Positions 46,612 to 57,667 of a stretch of 64,000 nt of DNA are shown here, one piece after another. Location: positions 2,046,001-2,110,000 of the forward strand of contig WUJK01000007.1 of the NCBI GenBank assembly GCA_011317545.1, in the 5' to 3' direction. Each line of letters starts with the position of its first letter. Within the stretch, counting starts at the first letter, position 1. The notes under the pieces are model-generated. The model was not told the origin of the DNA. It ran no database searches and saw only the letters and a list, made by a program, of their open reading frames with translations. A program made the position numbers and the translations under genes. This DNA is from Coniella vitis. Lineage: Eukaryota > Ascomycota > Sordariomycetes > Diaporthales > Schizoparmaceae.

Positions 46612-47596
46612 TACTATGTAGGCATCAAGAGTGCCACCCACAGCCACTCTGGGCTTCACCAGCCACCATGGTCACCTGGAAGGATTGATGGACTACAAGG
46701 CCCACCCCCATTATCGAGTCTAGCAGGGGAGAGCAAAAAGGACAACCACGCGGCAGCAAGACGCTGGCAGGAGAAGGAGCAGGTAGCTCTGCGCCGTAGC
46801 TGTGTACAAGTGGCTTCAGAGGTTGCCCAGCTTGCTGAGGTTTTTGCCAGATAGGTACACAGGTATCTCAAGTTATACTATGTATACTTAGCGTATAGCA
46901 CATCCACCAGAGGCAGGTGGGCAGGTGGAATACGCGGGGGACGACAGCTGCTGTACTTTTGTACATTGATCGTAGAGGCCACGCCACTATATAGTATAGG
47001 TATACTACAGCAACCCATCTTGAGTATGTACATAGTATGTACAGCTGCAAGACTTGATTCTTTTGGTGAGTACTATTATTGGGACGGGGCCGAGACGCCA
47101 GAATGATCGACGACCTTGGGATACAATGCTTAGTGGTTGGTACTACTTTCGGGTAGCAGAGTGATGGGCGGGGGAGGGGTCGCTCATCTCAGATTAGCAT
47201 CAACAGCATCGCATTTGTACCATACTTATAGTATGTAAAAGGTAGATGCGGGTATAGACTTTAAATTCTTTTTAAGGGAAAAAAAAAAAAAAAAAAAAAA
47301 AAAAAACAGCGAATACTTGAGTTGTCTACAGATTTCCATAAGGCGGCTGGAAGAATGCAAAGGTTACTATATTCAAGGTCCGACAAAGCTGGAAGGTGGA
47401 CAACGGGGTCGTATTGAAGCATGGCCCGGTGAGCTGGTGATTACCTAAGTAATTGCTGCCATGTGTTGCACCGGGGGCCAAGAACAACACCCCGCCAATG
47501 CCACAAGTACGGAGTACTAGTCTAAGTACTATGTACCTAAGATAGCCCCTCCTTGAGCGCTTGAGCACACCTGCTCCGTAGATAGTGTACATAGTA
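46612..47596. repeat. Cluster of five TACATAGTA/TACTATGTA 9-mers
   Basis: Exact copies at 46612-46620, 46876-46884, 47029-47037, 47527-47535 and 47588-47596, on both strands. The 28-bp poly-A tract lies between the third and fourth. Confidence 0.8.
47279..47306. repeat. 28-bp poly-A tract
   Basis: Uninterrupted A run after TTTAAGGG. It could be a poly-A tail scar of a retrotransposed sequence, but no coding remnant or target-site duplication was recognised next to it. Confidence 0.8.
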
Positions 47597-50500
47597 ATGT
47601 ACGGCGTGGTCGCCCCCTAAGCATCCTGGCACCCAATGCTCCTGCTGCATTCGTACTGTGTTGTAGCCATCGAAGCGCATCGAATCGATCTCGACTCAGC
47701 TTCCATTTTATTCCGCGGCCGCCATCGCCACTGTGCGGCCATTACATTGCACTTTCTTGATCCAGTCTAGCTGTGTGTTGCTGTCCAGGCTGTCCTACCA
47801 AAATGTTCAGGTCTAACCGCTGCTCATTTTGATTGCCAATTGCACCCCGAAACGTGGTCATATTTCCCTGCAAAACGTTGTCCAAGCAGTCGTGCAATCC
47901 ACCATGAACAGCAACTGGCATTGGAGAATGCAGGTGCTGCTCATGCTGCACCTGAGCTGCGAGTATTATCGTCCCGTGCCAAGTTGTAGAAGACGTACAG
48001 AGTTCGGTTTCATTGTTGTTATCCCTTGAGAAAAGGGGTAAACTCAAGCAACACGACGTTGCGCAAGACAAAGAAAGTTCTCAACATGATACGGTCATAA
48101 TAGTCTACGGACAGAAGCGAAAGGACCGTTCGCTTGCAGCGTGCAGATGGAATGCTCATCAAGCCTCAGACAGACAGTGCCTCTACACAGTCTCAGCCGA
48201 CTGGCCAGCTGGCGTACAACAAGCCACGAATCCCCGGGCATTGGACGTCCGAACACAGTCGGCACGCTGTGACACGAGCAGTGACATTTAAGCAGAACAA
48301 CACGCAAGTTGAGACTCTCGCCTGAACAAGTGGCCTGTCATACTTGTCTGCCTTTTGGAAACAATGGAAGCAATAGGTTTTGCAAGCTATCCATGCTCGA
48401 ATTGCTGCTCTACATAGTAGTTTGGCTCTGCACCCAGGTCCCATATGGTCCTGAAACGAACCGCCAAGGGGGCTAATGAATCCTATGCGTGTTGTTACCG
48501 ATCGCGATCCCTCCACAACCCGTTTCACTGGTTTCCCAATGGCTGATACAGGCTGGCAACTGGCTCGCATTGACTTTTCTCATGTTCAACAAGTAGGCAG
48601 TCAGCCCATCAGCGTCAGTTTCAGTCCACATGACCAATCCAGCATTGACAAGCTCTCTGGAAGCCACACTTTGAGTGCGGCGGTTGGTGGACTGGTTTTC
48701 GGGAAGCTCTAGAAAGATGGCGTGCCACCGTCAAGCATTAACTCGGCCGCTTGGGTACTGCGCTGCCAAAACACCTTTGAAGGGTGCACATCAGAGTCGC
48801 TGTGCTGTGTACATAGTGTCCAGAGCCTCAGCTCCATGACTGCTGGAAAGGAGCATTTTCGGCGGGGGGTAGGAAAACATACATATAGTATCAAGTACAC
48901 GCAGAGCAACATGCTACCGTACGTTACTTGCCGAGAGAAGTCGACCAAGCAGGCAAGTGTGAAGCGCGGTCTGGACTATTCGATTCATATAAGCAAGGAC
49001 CAGCATGTTTGCCGCCAGATCAACAGCCCGAATTCCCCTTCAGGCTCGACTGTGTGGCACTCGGCCTGGAATGGGCGCAGCTGGACGAGGGGCGTGACTA
49101 CTTAGTACGCGAGGGAGGGAAGCGTGATCACCACAATTCACCAGGTAGGTACTTACCCACACAAGACACAGTACTACCATAGTACTATGTATGTAGGCAC
49201 CATTCGGTACCATCTCTGTACTGTTAATAGTATGAACGATGTTCACAAACTCGGTAAATGTGATTGCTGAATACAGGCATTCAGGCTGTCAGGGCATGGA
49301 AGACTCGGCCAAAATAGGCACAAGTACTTCTAGCATTTACGTCAAAGTATGCTTGAATACCCAAAGCAACCCGCAGCTCTCATAGCACTGATCTAGGCTA
49401 TCGCTCCTATCCGGACAGTACATGCAAACATTGAGGGCATTCCCTGAGAGAGACACACTGCGACTTTTTGGAGAGTGATGACAATATGACGTTTGCGTCG
49501 CCCAAGCATCCCTCCACGTTCCCTTCAGGGCCCTTGACCACCGCTCACCTGGGCACAGCACGATGGGCTTCACGATGGTCAGGTCAGGTCCGCAACTTGG
49601 TGGCCTTGGCATGTGGACACCTGGAGTGGCACGCCGCAGGCCCGCTTATGCTGCCGAATGACGTTGAGACGAGCCTTCTTGCTGTCAAAACGAAATTCGC
49701 GACACTGTATGCGAAGTACACCATACTGAGCACTGTAGTCGCAGAGTGGGCAACACTGGGAAGCAAGTCTGAAGGGCATTTGAACAAGGTCCGGCCACGG
49801 TTTCCAGGCAGAGACAGAAAAGAGGAGAAAGAGGGGATAAGAAAGAATCAGGGCCATTAAAGCGCAACACGTTTCCTCCCCCCCTCCTGTCTCGCTCGCG
49901 CCTTTTTCTGTGTTGGCTGCCTGCTGCAGCTCACTTGCATGCATGGGGGGAAACAACCAAATGGATGGATTTCTTTGGGCGTCAAAGACTTGCGTGGCAT
50001 GCTACTATGGAGAGGGTTGTGATCAGCAGGTACCGTGCGGCAGGAGCTGCTTTCGCGGGCGCATGGTCAGGCAGAAAGCCCCTCTATTACCCGCTTCCCA
50101 GTTTTTTGTTGCTTGGATCCAGGTAGATGCGTTTACAAGTACAGGGAGAGTGCACAATACATGCATGGGCTTGGACAAGGCATCTTGGGAAACCGCTGCC
50201 CGATTGCCTCCGGGGAGTCCTGTCTGCCGCAGTCCAGAACTCTGTTATTCGAAAACATATATCAGAGTTTCGGAGAGGTTGACAAAATTAGCCCTTGGTT
50301 GCAATACACAGAAATAGATAAAGAGAAAGAGCAGAGCATGCTCAAAACGAAAAAGCCCAGAATAGCGTCTGCATCGGCCTGCTCGTCCACTCCTGAAAAT
50401 CCCCCCCGGAGTCGCAACAATTGGGGGTAGACTTGGAAAAGCGGTACGATTGGCCGGCGGCACAGATCTTTTCGGAGTACCGCTTAGTGCAAAAGATGGA

Positions 50501-51232
50501 AGATAAGCAGGGGCAGTCTGAAGCAAAATTGCGCTAGGGGGTGCCCAGAAGGGGTCTGCAACTAGTCAAAAGCACGCTTGCTTCACGGTGATTAGTAGCA
50601 TAAATTGCTCATAAGATGTGGTGAACTGATAATCAAATCATAGTACTGGTATGTACATAGTACTCTTCCTTTGCCGGTTGTACATAGTATCATACAAGCC
50701 AGACTGTTTATATTTTCTCAAGTGCACAATACATAGCACTTCAGACACGAGAAAAGCATTCACAGAGGCATTGTGCCTGATGGCTTTGCTCTTGTCGCTG
50801 ATGGGTCGTCTTGCATACTATGTAGTTGCCGCTTCAACGGGAGCGCGCACATGTGTCGAGGAAAGTCCTGTTAGCGCCCGGACGCATCTCACGGAGCCCC
50901 TCGAGCCAGGTGACCTGAGAGTGATTTGTGTACGTCCTTCCTTCCATATCCCCTGCTGACACTCGAAGCCCGTCAGCGGCGCATTACTGCGGACTTTTTT
51001 GTGGTCACTGCCCAGGCGGGCACACATGATCATCAGCCTTTTTTTTTTGCATTACGTTCACAAGCATAGAATATCTAGGCATGGAAAAGGTCGCTCTCGC
51101 ATACTAGTAATAAACAAGCCCAAGGAAGGTTGGATGTTCCAAATGCCGATGTCGGCGACTGCTTTCGAAGGAGTCATCCGCGTCCCGAGCGGGGAGCCGC
51201 GCCTTCTTTGGGTACTGAGTAGGTTGGCATTG

Positions 51233-51259
51233 GGCAGGGCTGGCAGGGCTGGCAGGGCT
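51233..51259. repeat. Three tandem copies of GGCAGGGCT
   Basis: Perfect 9-bp minisatellite with three units, followed by GGCCC. Confidence 0.85.
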
Positions 51260-52009
51260 GGCCCTCAGAATGCTATCCTTCCCATGACACGACGCGTTTT
51301 GCCATCTCCCAGTTTGAATAGAGTTAGTCCTTCAATTTATGCTTTTCTCATTCCGAGGCTTCGGCGAGAATTACTTAGGCCAGCCACGACCGGACGGTGA
51401 TATATACATAGTAATGGGTAGAAAGGGGGCTGTGGCCCTTGGCGGGGCTGTACTTTTACCCCAAATCGCTGCGAACGAACAAGGGATAACCGATAGCAGA
51501 TCTACTATGTAATAGGCTAATTTTGGGAATTTGAAAGACCTGTTGGCCAATCCTCGTGCTCCGGACAGCAATCTACACGGTACAGATACAGAAGGATCAA
51601 TCTCATTCCCAAGGAGAGATAGAGTCTTTTCAATAGCAAAGTGTGTAAGTGAATGAATGAGTGTGGTGTCCAACAACGTCGAGGCACTATGCACAAGAAC
51701 GACAGTGAAGTTGACCTCTTCCAAAGCTCCCAAAAGTCCGCTTCCGTCATTCATTCCGCTTGGAAGAAACAGGATCTTTCTTCCTAAGCGAACGTGCAAA
51801 GCCCAACTGCACACGGTCACTCCGGAGGTTTGGATTACAAGTGAGAAGGGCCCTGGCTTATTCAACTGCCCAGCAAGATCAAACATCGTGCGTCTCCTGG
51901 GCAGGGGTTTGGCCATCTATCAAATCCACCGCCGGATGACAGCAGAAGAAGAGCAAAGTGATATTACCTAGAGCTTAGACCAGTAAGGGTTCGTTGCGGG
52001 AAAGAAGAC

Positions 52010-52777
52010 ATGTCAGGCATGATCAGAGTTGGCCGCGGCGGTGCGGGCAATTTCATCAGTCAAAAGGATGTCCAAGATGCGGAAAAGGTGCAGAACAGCA
52101 ATGTCAGTCATTCCTTTGTCCTTGGGTCCCTAAGCCCCCCCCCCTTCCCTCTCCTTTTTTTTCTTTTCTTTTGGTTTAGCGGTTCCGGTCTGGTCCATTT
52201 TCACAAATGACTCTCTTTGTTCAACATGTTATTCTATTGTTGATAGGACTCAACTCCTTTTCCGAGACTCCAAAGGGGCCAAGCGAAAGGATCCAAGTGC
52301 ATCAGCATGATAAGCAAACCATCATATACAAAATCAGAATCTTGCTCCTGACTTGGCAGACAGGATCCTGAAGCTCAGGGGCCGCCTCCTTCGCCTTCCA
52401 ATGTCAACCCGGCATTAGCACCTGAGACGCCAGTGTACGTGAGGTCGGGCCGCGGAGGCGCGGGCAACTTTGCAGAGCCGCCCTCCACTGACGAATCAAA
52501 GGCCAGAGAAGAGGTTGTCGACAGGACCAAGGCGGCCGTTGACGCATCGCAGGCTGGTAAGCCGCGTACTGGACTCTCGGGCCGTGGAGGCGCCGGCAAC
52601 TGGACTGATTATGCCGCATACGACAGCCAGACGGATAATGCAGACAAAGACGCGGTTGATACCGTAGGCCCAGAAGCCAAACAGCACCAGATTGAGGAGC
52701 AAGTTGCTCATGATATAACTGCCATGTTGCCGCCACCACCCAAGACATACCACCAGCATGATCGGGACTTGGATTGA
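52010..52777 (+). CDS. DUF3602 / Par32-like protein
   Basis: Exon 1 starts MSGMIRVGRGGAGNFISQK at 52010; exon 2 runs from 52364 to 52777. The likely donor is after 52102 (GTCAGT) or after 52087 (GTGCAG). Both are phase 0 and join ACAG|GATCCT, giving 168 or 163 aa. The family marker GRGGAGN appears three times (GRGGAGNF in exon 1, SGRGGAGNFAEPP and SGRGGAGNWTDY in exon 2). The rest is hydrophilic and disordered. Family knowledge: yeast Par32 is a phosphorylated regulator of Mep ammonium transporters under TORC1/Npr1 control. A similar role here is inference. The use of the other donor would only remove VQNSN. Confidence 0.82.
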
Positions 52778-53140
52778 CTACACCTATTTGAACAGCCATT
52801 CGGCGTTGAAAGGCCAACAATAGGATAGAAACATGAATTTTTGCAGTGTTCAAAATATGCGGCACAAAGACCTTACTGGCCATGGCTTCACAGAGGTTCT
52901 TGTGTCAGTGCATAGGTGGAAAGACGTGGTATCCGCTCTTGATTTGTAGATGTCAGCAGTATAATACTTTCTAGCTCTCCAACTGGGTCGCCGTCCTCTA
53001 CAAGACAGAGAGGACAACAGCGTTGAGAAATGTCGCGATATAAAACCCAACAATTGTGCCCTTGGAAATGTTTGTTTCCCCAATGAACGCCGATAACGCC
53101 ACCATGCTGCACGTAATGCCCTGGATTACCGCGTGCAAGA
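52778..53140. other. Convergent intergenic region
   Basis: 363 bp between the stops of the DUF3602 gene and RLP24. No feature recognised. Confidence 0.5.
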
Positions 53141-54125
53141 TCAGTCCATGTCCATCTCGTCGTCCTCGTCGACATCCTCAAATCCGTCGTCCTCGGCATC
53201 GTTCTCGTCGACCTTCTTGCCTGCAACCCGCTCGACTTCTTCCACCACCTCGCCGTCTGTCGTAATCTTTCTCCTGCGCACCTCGCCACCAAAGACCTTT
53301 GTAGCGTGCTTGCGCTTCTTGCCCTCCTCAACGTCGGCCATGGCACCTTCGGCCTCGAGCCGCTTGCGCTCGCTGGCCCGCATGACAGGCAGCAGGTGCT
53401 CGTGCTCGGCAACAAGCTTGCGAGCCTCGCGCAGCTCCTGGGCGCGCTTGCCGGCCATGCGCTGCTTGTAGAAGACGCGTTCGCGGCGCTGCCGAATCTC
53501 CGAGATGCGCTCCATGGCCTTGAGCGTCTTGTTGACCAGATCGCGGTCATACTTGACAGGGACGTTGCGACGTGCGCCAAAGACGAGCGTGGAGTCGACT
53601 GTCATTTCCTTGCCGGCTGCCTTGCGGAAGGCCTTGGTCCACTTAAGCTTGCGTGGGTTACGCTTCATCTTGAAGTTCTTGTGGCATTTTGAACGCTGTA
53701 CATGGTCATGTTGTAAGTATGTTTTCAATCAGAATTTTCGCTTCATGGGCGGGCTCGAGGGGCGCTGTTGTCGGCTTCGACTGGAAAGGGAACGACTTGA
53801 ACGTACGCAGAATCGAAAGACTTTAGCCTGCACGGAGATGTCAGCATGTGGTTTTTATTCAGCATTCTAATGAAGAAAGAGAATACATACATCGTTTCTG
53901 ACAAATGTTATCCCTTTCGAAGGATAAGCCGGTCGGCTGCTGTGTGGTTGTTAGTCGACACGTTTTCGCATCATCCTGTGATTCTTGCTCTCGCTGTTTG
54001 GAGGGTGATTCTGGTAGACTTGCCAAAAGTAACAAGTTTCGATACTAGAGAGCAAAATGAACAATGTCAGTTCGGATACGGTAGATTACAGGCCAGCAAG
54101 ATCACACAACAGAGACATACCGCAT
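53141..54125 (-). CDS. rlp24: Ribosome biogenesis protein RLP24
   Basis: Placeholder paralogue of ribosomal protein eL24 in nuclear pre-60S particles, removed by the AAA-ATPase Drg1 in the cytoplasm. Five exons: 54125-54121, 54044-54024, 53939-53891, 53827-53807 and 53695-53141, giving 216 aa. The assembled N-terminus reads MRIETCYFCSRPAYPSKGIT, then FVRND, AKVFRFC and RSKCHKNFKMKRNPRKLKWT. The zinc ligands are C6, C9, C32 and C36. The C-terminal half is basic, then strongly acidic (FEDVDEDDEMDMD), as in RLP24 and not in eL24. Intron 2 begins GCAAGT and ends CAG, with a GACTAAC branch site. It is a probable GC-AG intron and splits the C9 codon. The first exon has only 5 nt. Confidence 0.94.
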
Positions 54126-54418
54126 GATGAAGACAGCGTTTCGTTATACCTATTAGTCTGGATGACCTCTAAGGAAGAGGGCGGCGGCGAAACCGTCCAA
54201 AGCCAAAAGATTCAAAAGTCGAAGGGCCTAGAAAATTTAAAGTGGAGCATTATATGCTTCCTAACCAATAGATAAGCATTCTCAGTAGCGCCTGCCGCAA
54301 CGGCAATCTGTGTCCCCGCCCCATAGGCCCCCGACGTCAAGACTGTAAAAAGTGCTTTACAACTTTCACGTTCCAGTTTGGTTTGCACCATTCAGATAAC
54401 TCCATCCCAAAGCACAAC
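54126..54418. promoter_or_regulatory. Bidirectional promoter RLP24 / PAM18
   Basis: 293 bp between the divergent ATGs. It contains GAAAATTTAA (54231-54240), which resembles the RRPE element of ribosome-biogenesis promoters, and CCAAT (54264-54268, in CCTAACCAATAG), a possible HAP-complex site. Both are reading by eye only. Confidence 0.45.
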
Positions 54419-54919
54419 ATGGCATCCGTACTTGCATGGGGAACCGGCCTTGCTGCCGCTGCTTTTTTGGTTTGTCTCTACCTTGGTACTCCACATTATC
54501 AATAAGAATGCCTGCTAATCAGGGACCATTGCTCTTGTGCTACAGGGTCGCGCAGGCATGATCGCATGGCGGAGATCTCGCGGCGGCGTTGGCGCGATGG
54601 GCCAGGCCTTCTACAAGGGCGGATTCGAGCAGCGCATGACAAAGAAAGAAGCATCGCTCATCTTGTCGCTCAAGTCAGTTCCCTCCTTTTCTTCCACGAT
54701 CCCCATCCACTTGCTCTGAATCATCCCGCCTTGCGGCGCAAACAAGGCTGACGTTTGGGGTTAAACTCGACCAACAGTGAGCGCGCTATTACGAAAGAAA
54801 AGGTTCGCAAGGCTCACCGTACGCTCATGCTGCTCAACCACCCCGACCGAGGTGGTAGCCCATACCTGGCGACAAAGGTCAACGAGGCAAAGGAGTTTCT
54901 GGAAAAGGGTGCGTCGTAG
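54419..54919 (+). CDS. pam18: Mitochondrial import motor J-protein PAM18/TIM14
   Basis: J-protein of the presequence translocase-associated motor; stimulates mtHsp70 at TIM23 in the inner membrane. Three exons: 54419-54469, 54546-54673 and 54778-54919 (introns GTTTGT..CAG and GTCAGT..CAG), giving 106 aa. It starts MASVLAWGTGLAAAAFLGRA, a short N-terminus with one membrane segment (residues ~4-20). Then come GAMGQAFYKGGFEQRMTKKE, ASLILSLNERAITKEKVRKA and HRTLMLLNHPDRGGSPYLAT. The HPD tripeptide is H81-P82-D83, with the typical short J-domain lacking helix IV. The length is the usual one for filamentous fungi. Divergent from RLP24. Confidence 0.96.
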
Positions 54920-56629
54920 TGCGGTCAAACAGACGCATAATGAACAAGGACGATGACCACCATTACCCCCACCATCATGGAGGAGAAAATAAACAGGTCT
55001 TTTCGAGACCGATGCGGGTAGGGTCTACGCAATCCACGTGGGTAGAACGAGGCACTACCGGGGGGCTCTTTTCTTTATTGTATATGTTTTGGGATCGAAA
55101 AAGAGTGTACCAATATCGACACATAGCAACGGCGTTTCTACGGGTATCGGTCTTGAGGAAGGAATTACACAAATATATTGCCTGGGAGGGGGCATGCTAC
55201 AGGTAGCTTCTCAGCTCAAAACAATGCTTACGCGTCATTTATGATAACAAATATTTGTTCTTGACTTGTTAAGTTCCGAGTCACTCGTCGATTAGAAGAT
55301 AAGTTGGGAGGTACGTAGTCCCAGTGGAATTGAATGGTAGCGGACCTGGGCCGTGTGAAAAACACAACACCATCTCAAATCAGCAACAAACATATTGGCT
55401 CATATATAGTTGAGAGATTACTATCCCTAGGAGCCATTGGAAATCCTGGGATTGAGATCTGGATGCATCTATTTAATCAAATGGATCATATCGCTTGATC
55501 CGCATACCCATGGGAATGCCCTACGCCTCAATGTCTGCGACTCCTAAGCTTACATACTTATAACATCAGTATGCCGCTACCTACGCTTCAGTCTGTGTCA
55601 CAATACTGCTGCGCCCGGTAGCCAATAAATAGTCTTTTCAATATTTGGCTGCCGCAGATCCAGCCTCGCCAGCCAAGCTGGAACTCTATCTTTGAATAAC
55701 CCAGGGCGCAGAAGGGCAAAAAGCAAGCTATGACCATACCGCATCTCGGTGGGTTTGTGGCAACACACCGTCATTGAGATTATCATGGGCACTTATACAT
55801 GCATTGACGAGTTGGCATCAGTATGAAAAGAGCGTCATGGTGGCAGCAAACGATCAACAATTTCATTGCTAGGCTAGCGAGTGAAATGATGTCCACCGAA
55901 ACCCAGAAAGCGCCAATGCGTCGTTACCAGAAAAAAAAAAGGCTGTTTGCTCTTTTTACTTTTTTTTTTTTTGTTCTGAAGTCTTGGCTTGGCCCGGTCT
56001 GCTCTGCCATTTTAGCGATATGGGCCATCAGCACCTGATGGGGGGTGGGCATCAAGTACTCCTCCTCGGACCTTGGAGAACACTGAGCGTCGAGTTTGTT
56101 TTCAGGTGCTTTATCCCGTCAATTTTTGAGTGTGTAGTTCCGGGGCGCTCTAATATGCGGCATAGGAACCAGCGAGGACAAGATCAGCCCTCATGATAGA
56201 TTATTGAAGTCTCCAGGACAGCAGCAAAGAAAATTGTCGGTAAGCCAATAAGTCATGCAGTGGATGCCAAGGTTGGGAACGTGCCCCTGCTTTGTCGCGG
56301 GCACACCTCCCCATTAGATCCACCATGGAGGTAAAAGCGGTTGTCAAAATGCAAGAGTCCGAAACGCATTAGGAATAGGAATAGGTATCAGAACAGGTAA
56401 AAGTGGTGATTCGTGCGTGATTCCCCCCCTCCCCCCCAAAAATACCATAACGCCATGAAAAATTGCTGTTCACGTTGAAATCTAAAGGTTGCCGCCTCGT
56501 GTGACCTGATAGTTGGCTCACCCACATGCACCGTGCGATAAGAAAGGGAAAGAAGTGAACCGTGCAGACCGCCAGAAAAATGCAAAACCCATAATCAACG
56601 CCGTCGCCATGCAGTATGAGATGTTGAAA
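54920..56629. other. Convergent intergenic region
   Basis: 1.7 kb between PAM18 and the Stb3-like gene stops. It includes A- and T-runs (about 55930-55972) and a C-run (about 56426-56438). No gene recognised. Confidence 0.5.
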
Positions 56630-57667
56630 TTATACAGAACCAAGACTCAAGAGAGCCTCGATTGCCTCGCGTTCCTGCGCATCGGGTTTGGCAGCCAATT
56701 CATTGTAGCCGAGGGAGTTGTTGAACCGCGGAGCCCTAATTATCCCAGAGGAGGTGAAACGGGGTGGGAAGGTGCCCGGCCGACCAGCGGACTGAGAATA
56801 GGAGGCAGCACGCAGACCGGCAGCTCCGATGGCAGCCCAGTCTTCTTCGTCAGTCACATCTTCTGGGTCGTCCATGGGGATATCGTCATCGTCATCCGGG
56901 GCTTCGGAACAAGACACCGAAGCGGAGCCGTCGAGGGACATGTTGTCCGCCGGGTCTTCGTCCATGTGAAATGCACGATCATCGTGAGAGAAGACGGGAG
57001 AGTCGCGAGCACTCAACAAACCACCGCCGATACGCGTCCGCTCGTTGCTCCAAGTTGCTCCACCAGCGATGGGAATACCAGTCAGATATGGCGGAGACGG
57101 ATCGTGGACCATGTGTGCAGTGGGGTTGCGGGCCACCTGGCCTCTGCAACGAGCATCCCAACGTCCCCAGCCAACCTTCTCGAAGACCACATCGCCCTTT
57201 GGACCCCCACCCTCACCGCTACTCCCACGACCCTCCAGCGCACCGACCACAAGTCTGCGGGCCTTTGCCGGCGCAACGCCGGCGAAGCCCGGTACCGATG
57301 TGGTCAGATAGCCCATGATATGTCGAATAGCCAAAGGGCCATGATTGAGCAGGATTTCTGGCAAGTGGTGTTTGGCCAGCATGGCTGGCGTCAGAGCACC
57401 GGCGGGGTCGTCCGGAGGGGAGCCGAGCAGCGGATGGGCGTCGACATCGTGTAAGTCGAGGTGAGGAACGGTGGGCTCGAGTTTGGCCTTGCGCAGTTGG
57501 GCGCAGAGGCCGTGGGGGTGTAGGCCAGGGGATATGGAGTTGGGAGGGGTAGGAAGGGGTAAGGGATGAGAGCGCGTCACAGAGCCATTCCGAGCCGCTA
57601 CAGCAGTTAAGTTGTCTCCGCCGGAATTCGCCTGGATATCACGAGCAGCAGATGCCATGGATGCCAT
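56630..57667 (-). CDS. Stb3-like Sin3-binding protein
   Basis: The ORF stays open 5' of the start, but the protein most likely begins MASMASAARDIQANSGGDNL at 57667 (345 aa). An AG acceptor (CCGTATAG) about 35 bp upstream suggests a 5' UTR intron. The conserved block runs from PTPPNSISPGLHPHGLCAQL to FEKVGWGRWDAR. It includes LTPAMLAKHHLPEILLNHGP and LAIRHIMGYLTTSVPGFAGV. This is the domain of the Sin3-binding / Stb3 family. The C-terminal half is acidic and disordered with DDDDDIPMDDPEDVTDEED, then a basic stretch. Family knowledge: yeast Stb3 binds RRPE elements in ribosome-biogenesis promoters and recruits Sin3/Rpd3. Target genes here are unknown. Confidence 0.88.
   Translation of the reverse strand: MASMASAARDIQANSGGDNLTAVAARNGSVTRSHPLPLPTPPNSISPGLHPHGLCAQLRKAKLEPTVPHLDLHDVDAHPLLGSPPDDPAGALTPAMLAKHHLPEILLNHGPLAIRHIMGYLTTSVPGFAGVAPAKARRLVVGALEGRGSSGEGGGPKGDVVFEKVGWGRWDARCRGQVARNPTAHMVHDPSPPYLTGIPIAGGATWSNERTRIGGGLLSARDSPVFSHDDRAFHMDEDPADNMSLDGSASVSCSEAPDDDDDIPMDDPEDVTDEEDWAAIGAAGLRAASYSQSAGRPGTFPPRFTSSGIIRAPRFNNSLGYNELAAKPDAQEREAIEALLSLGSV

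Larger units (their letters stand above)
45364..52009. other. Gene desert, 6.6 kb
   Basis: No supported gene between the C2H2 gene's start and the DUF3602 gene. It contains a 28-A run (47279-47306), a three-unit GGCAGGGCT tandem (51233-51259), and many 9-mers: 46612, 46876, 47029, 47527, 47588, 48411, 49183, 50654, 50681, 50816, 51405 and 51503 (starts). ORFs reach about 180 codons but show no family signature and overlap one another in several frames. Unannotated non-coding transcripts are possible. Confidence 0.55.

Noticed and set aside
47279..47306. Poly-A tract as a LINE or retrogene tail
   Set aside because: No adjacent reverse-transcriptase remnant or target-site duplication could be seen.
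51371..51916. 181-codon minus-strand ORF
   Set aside because: No domain or splice context recognised, and the dispersed 9-mer occurs twice inside it, as in the rest of the desert.
56513..57454. 313-codon ORF antisense to the Stb3-like gene
   Set aside because: The opposite strand encodes the conserved Sin3-binding block; this frame is a compositional shadow.
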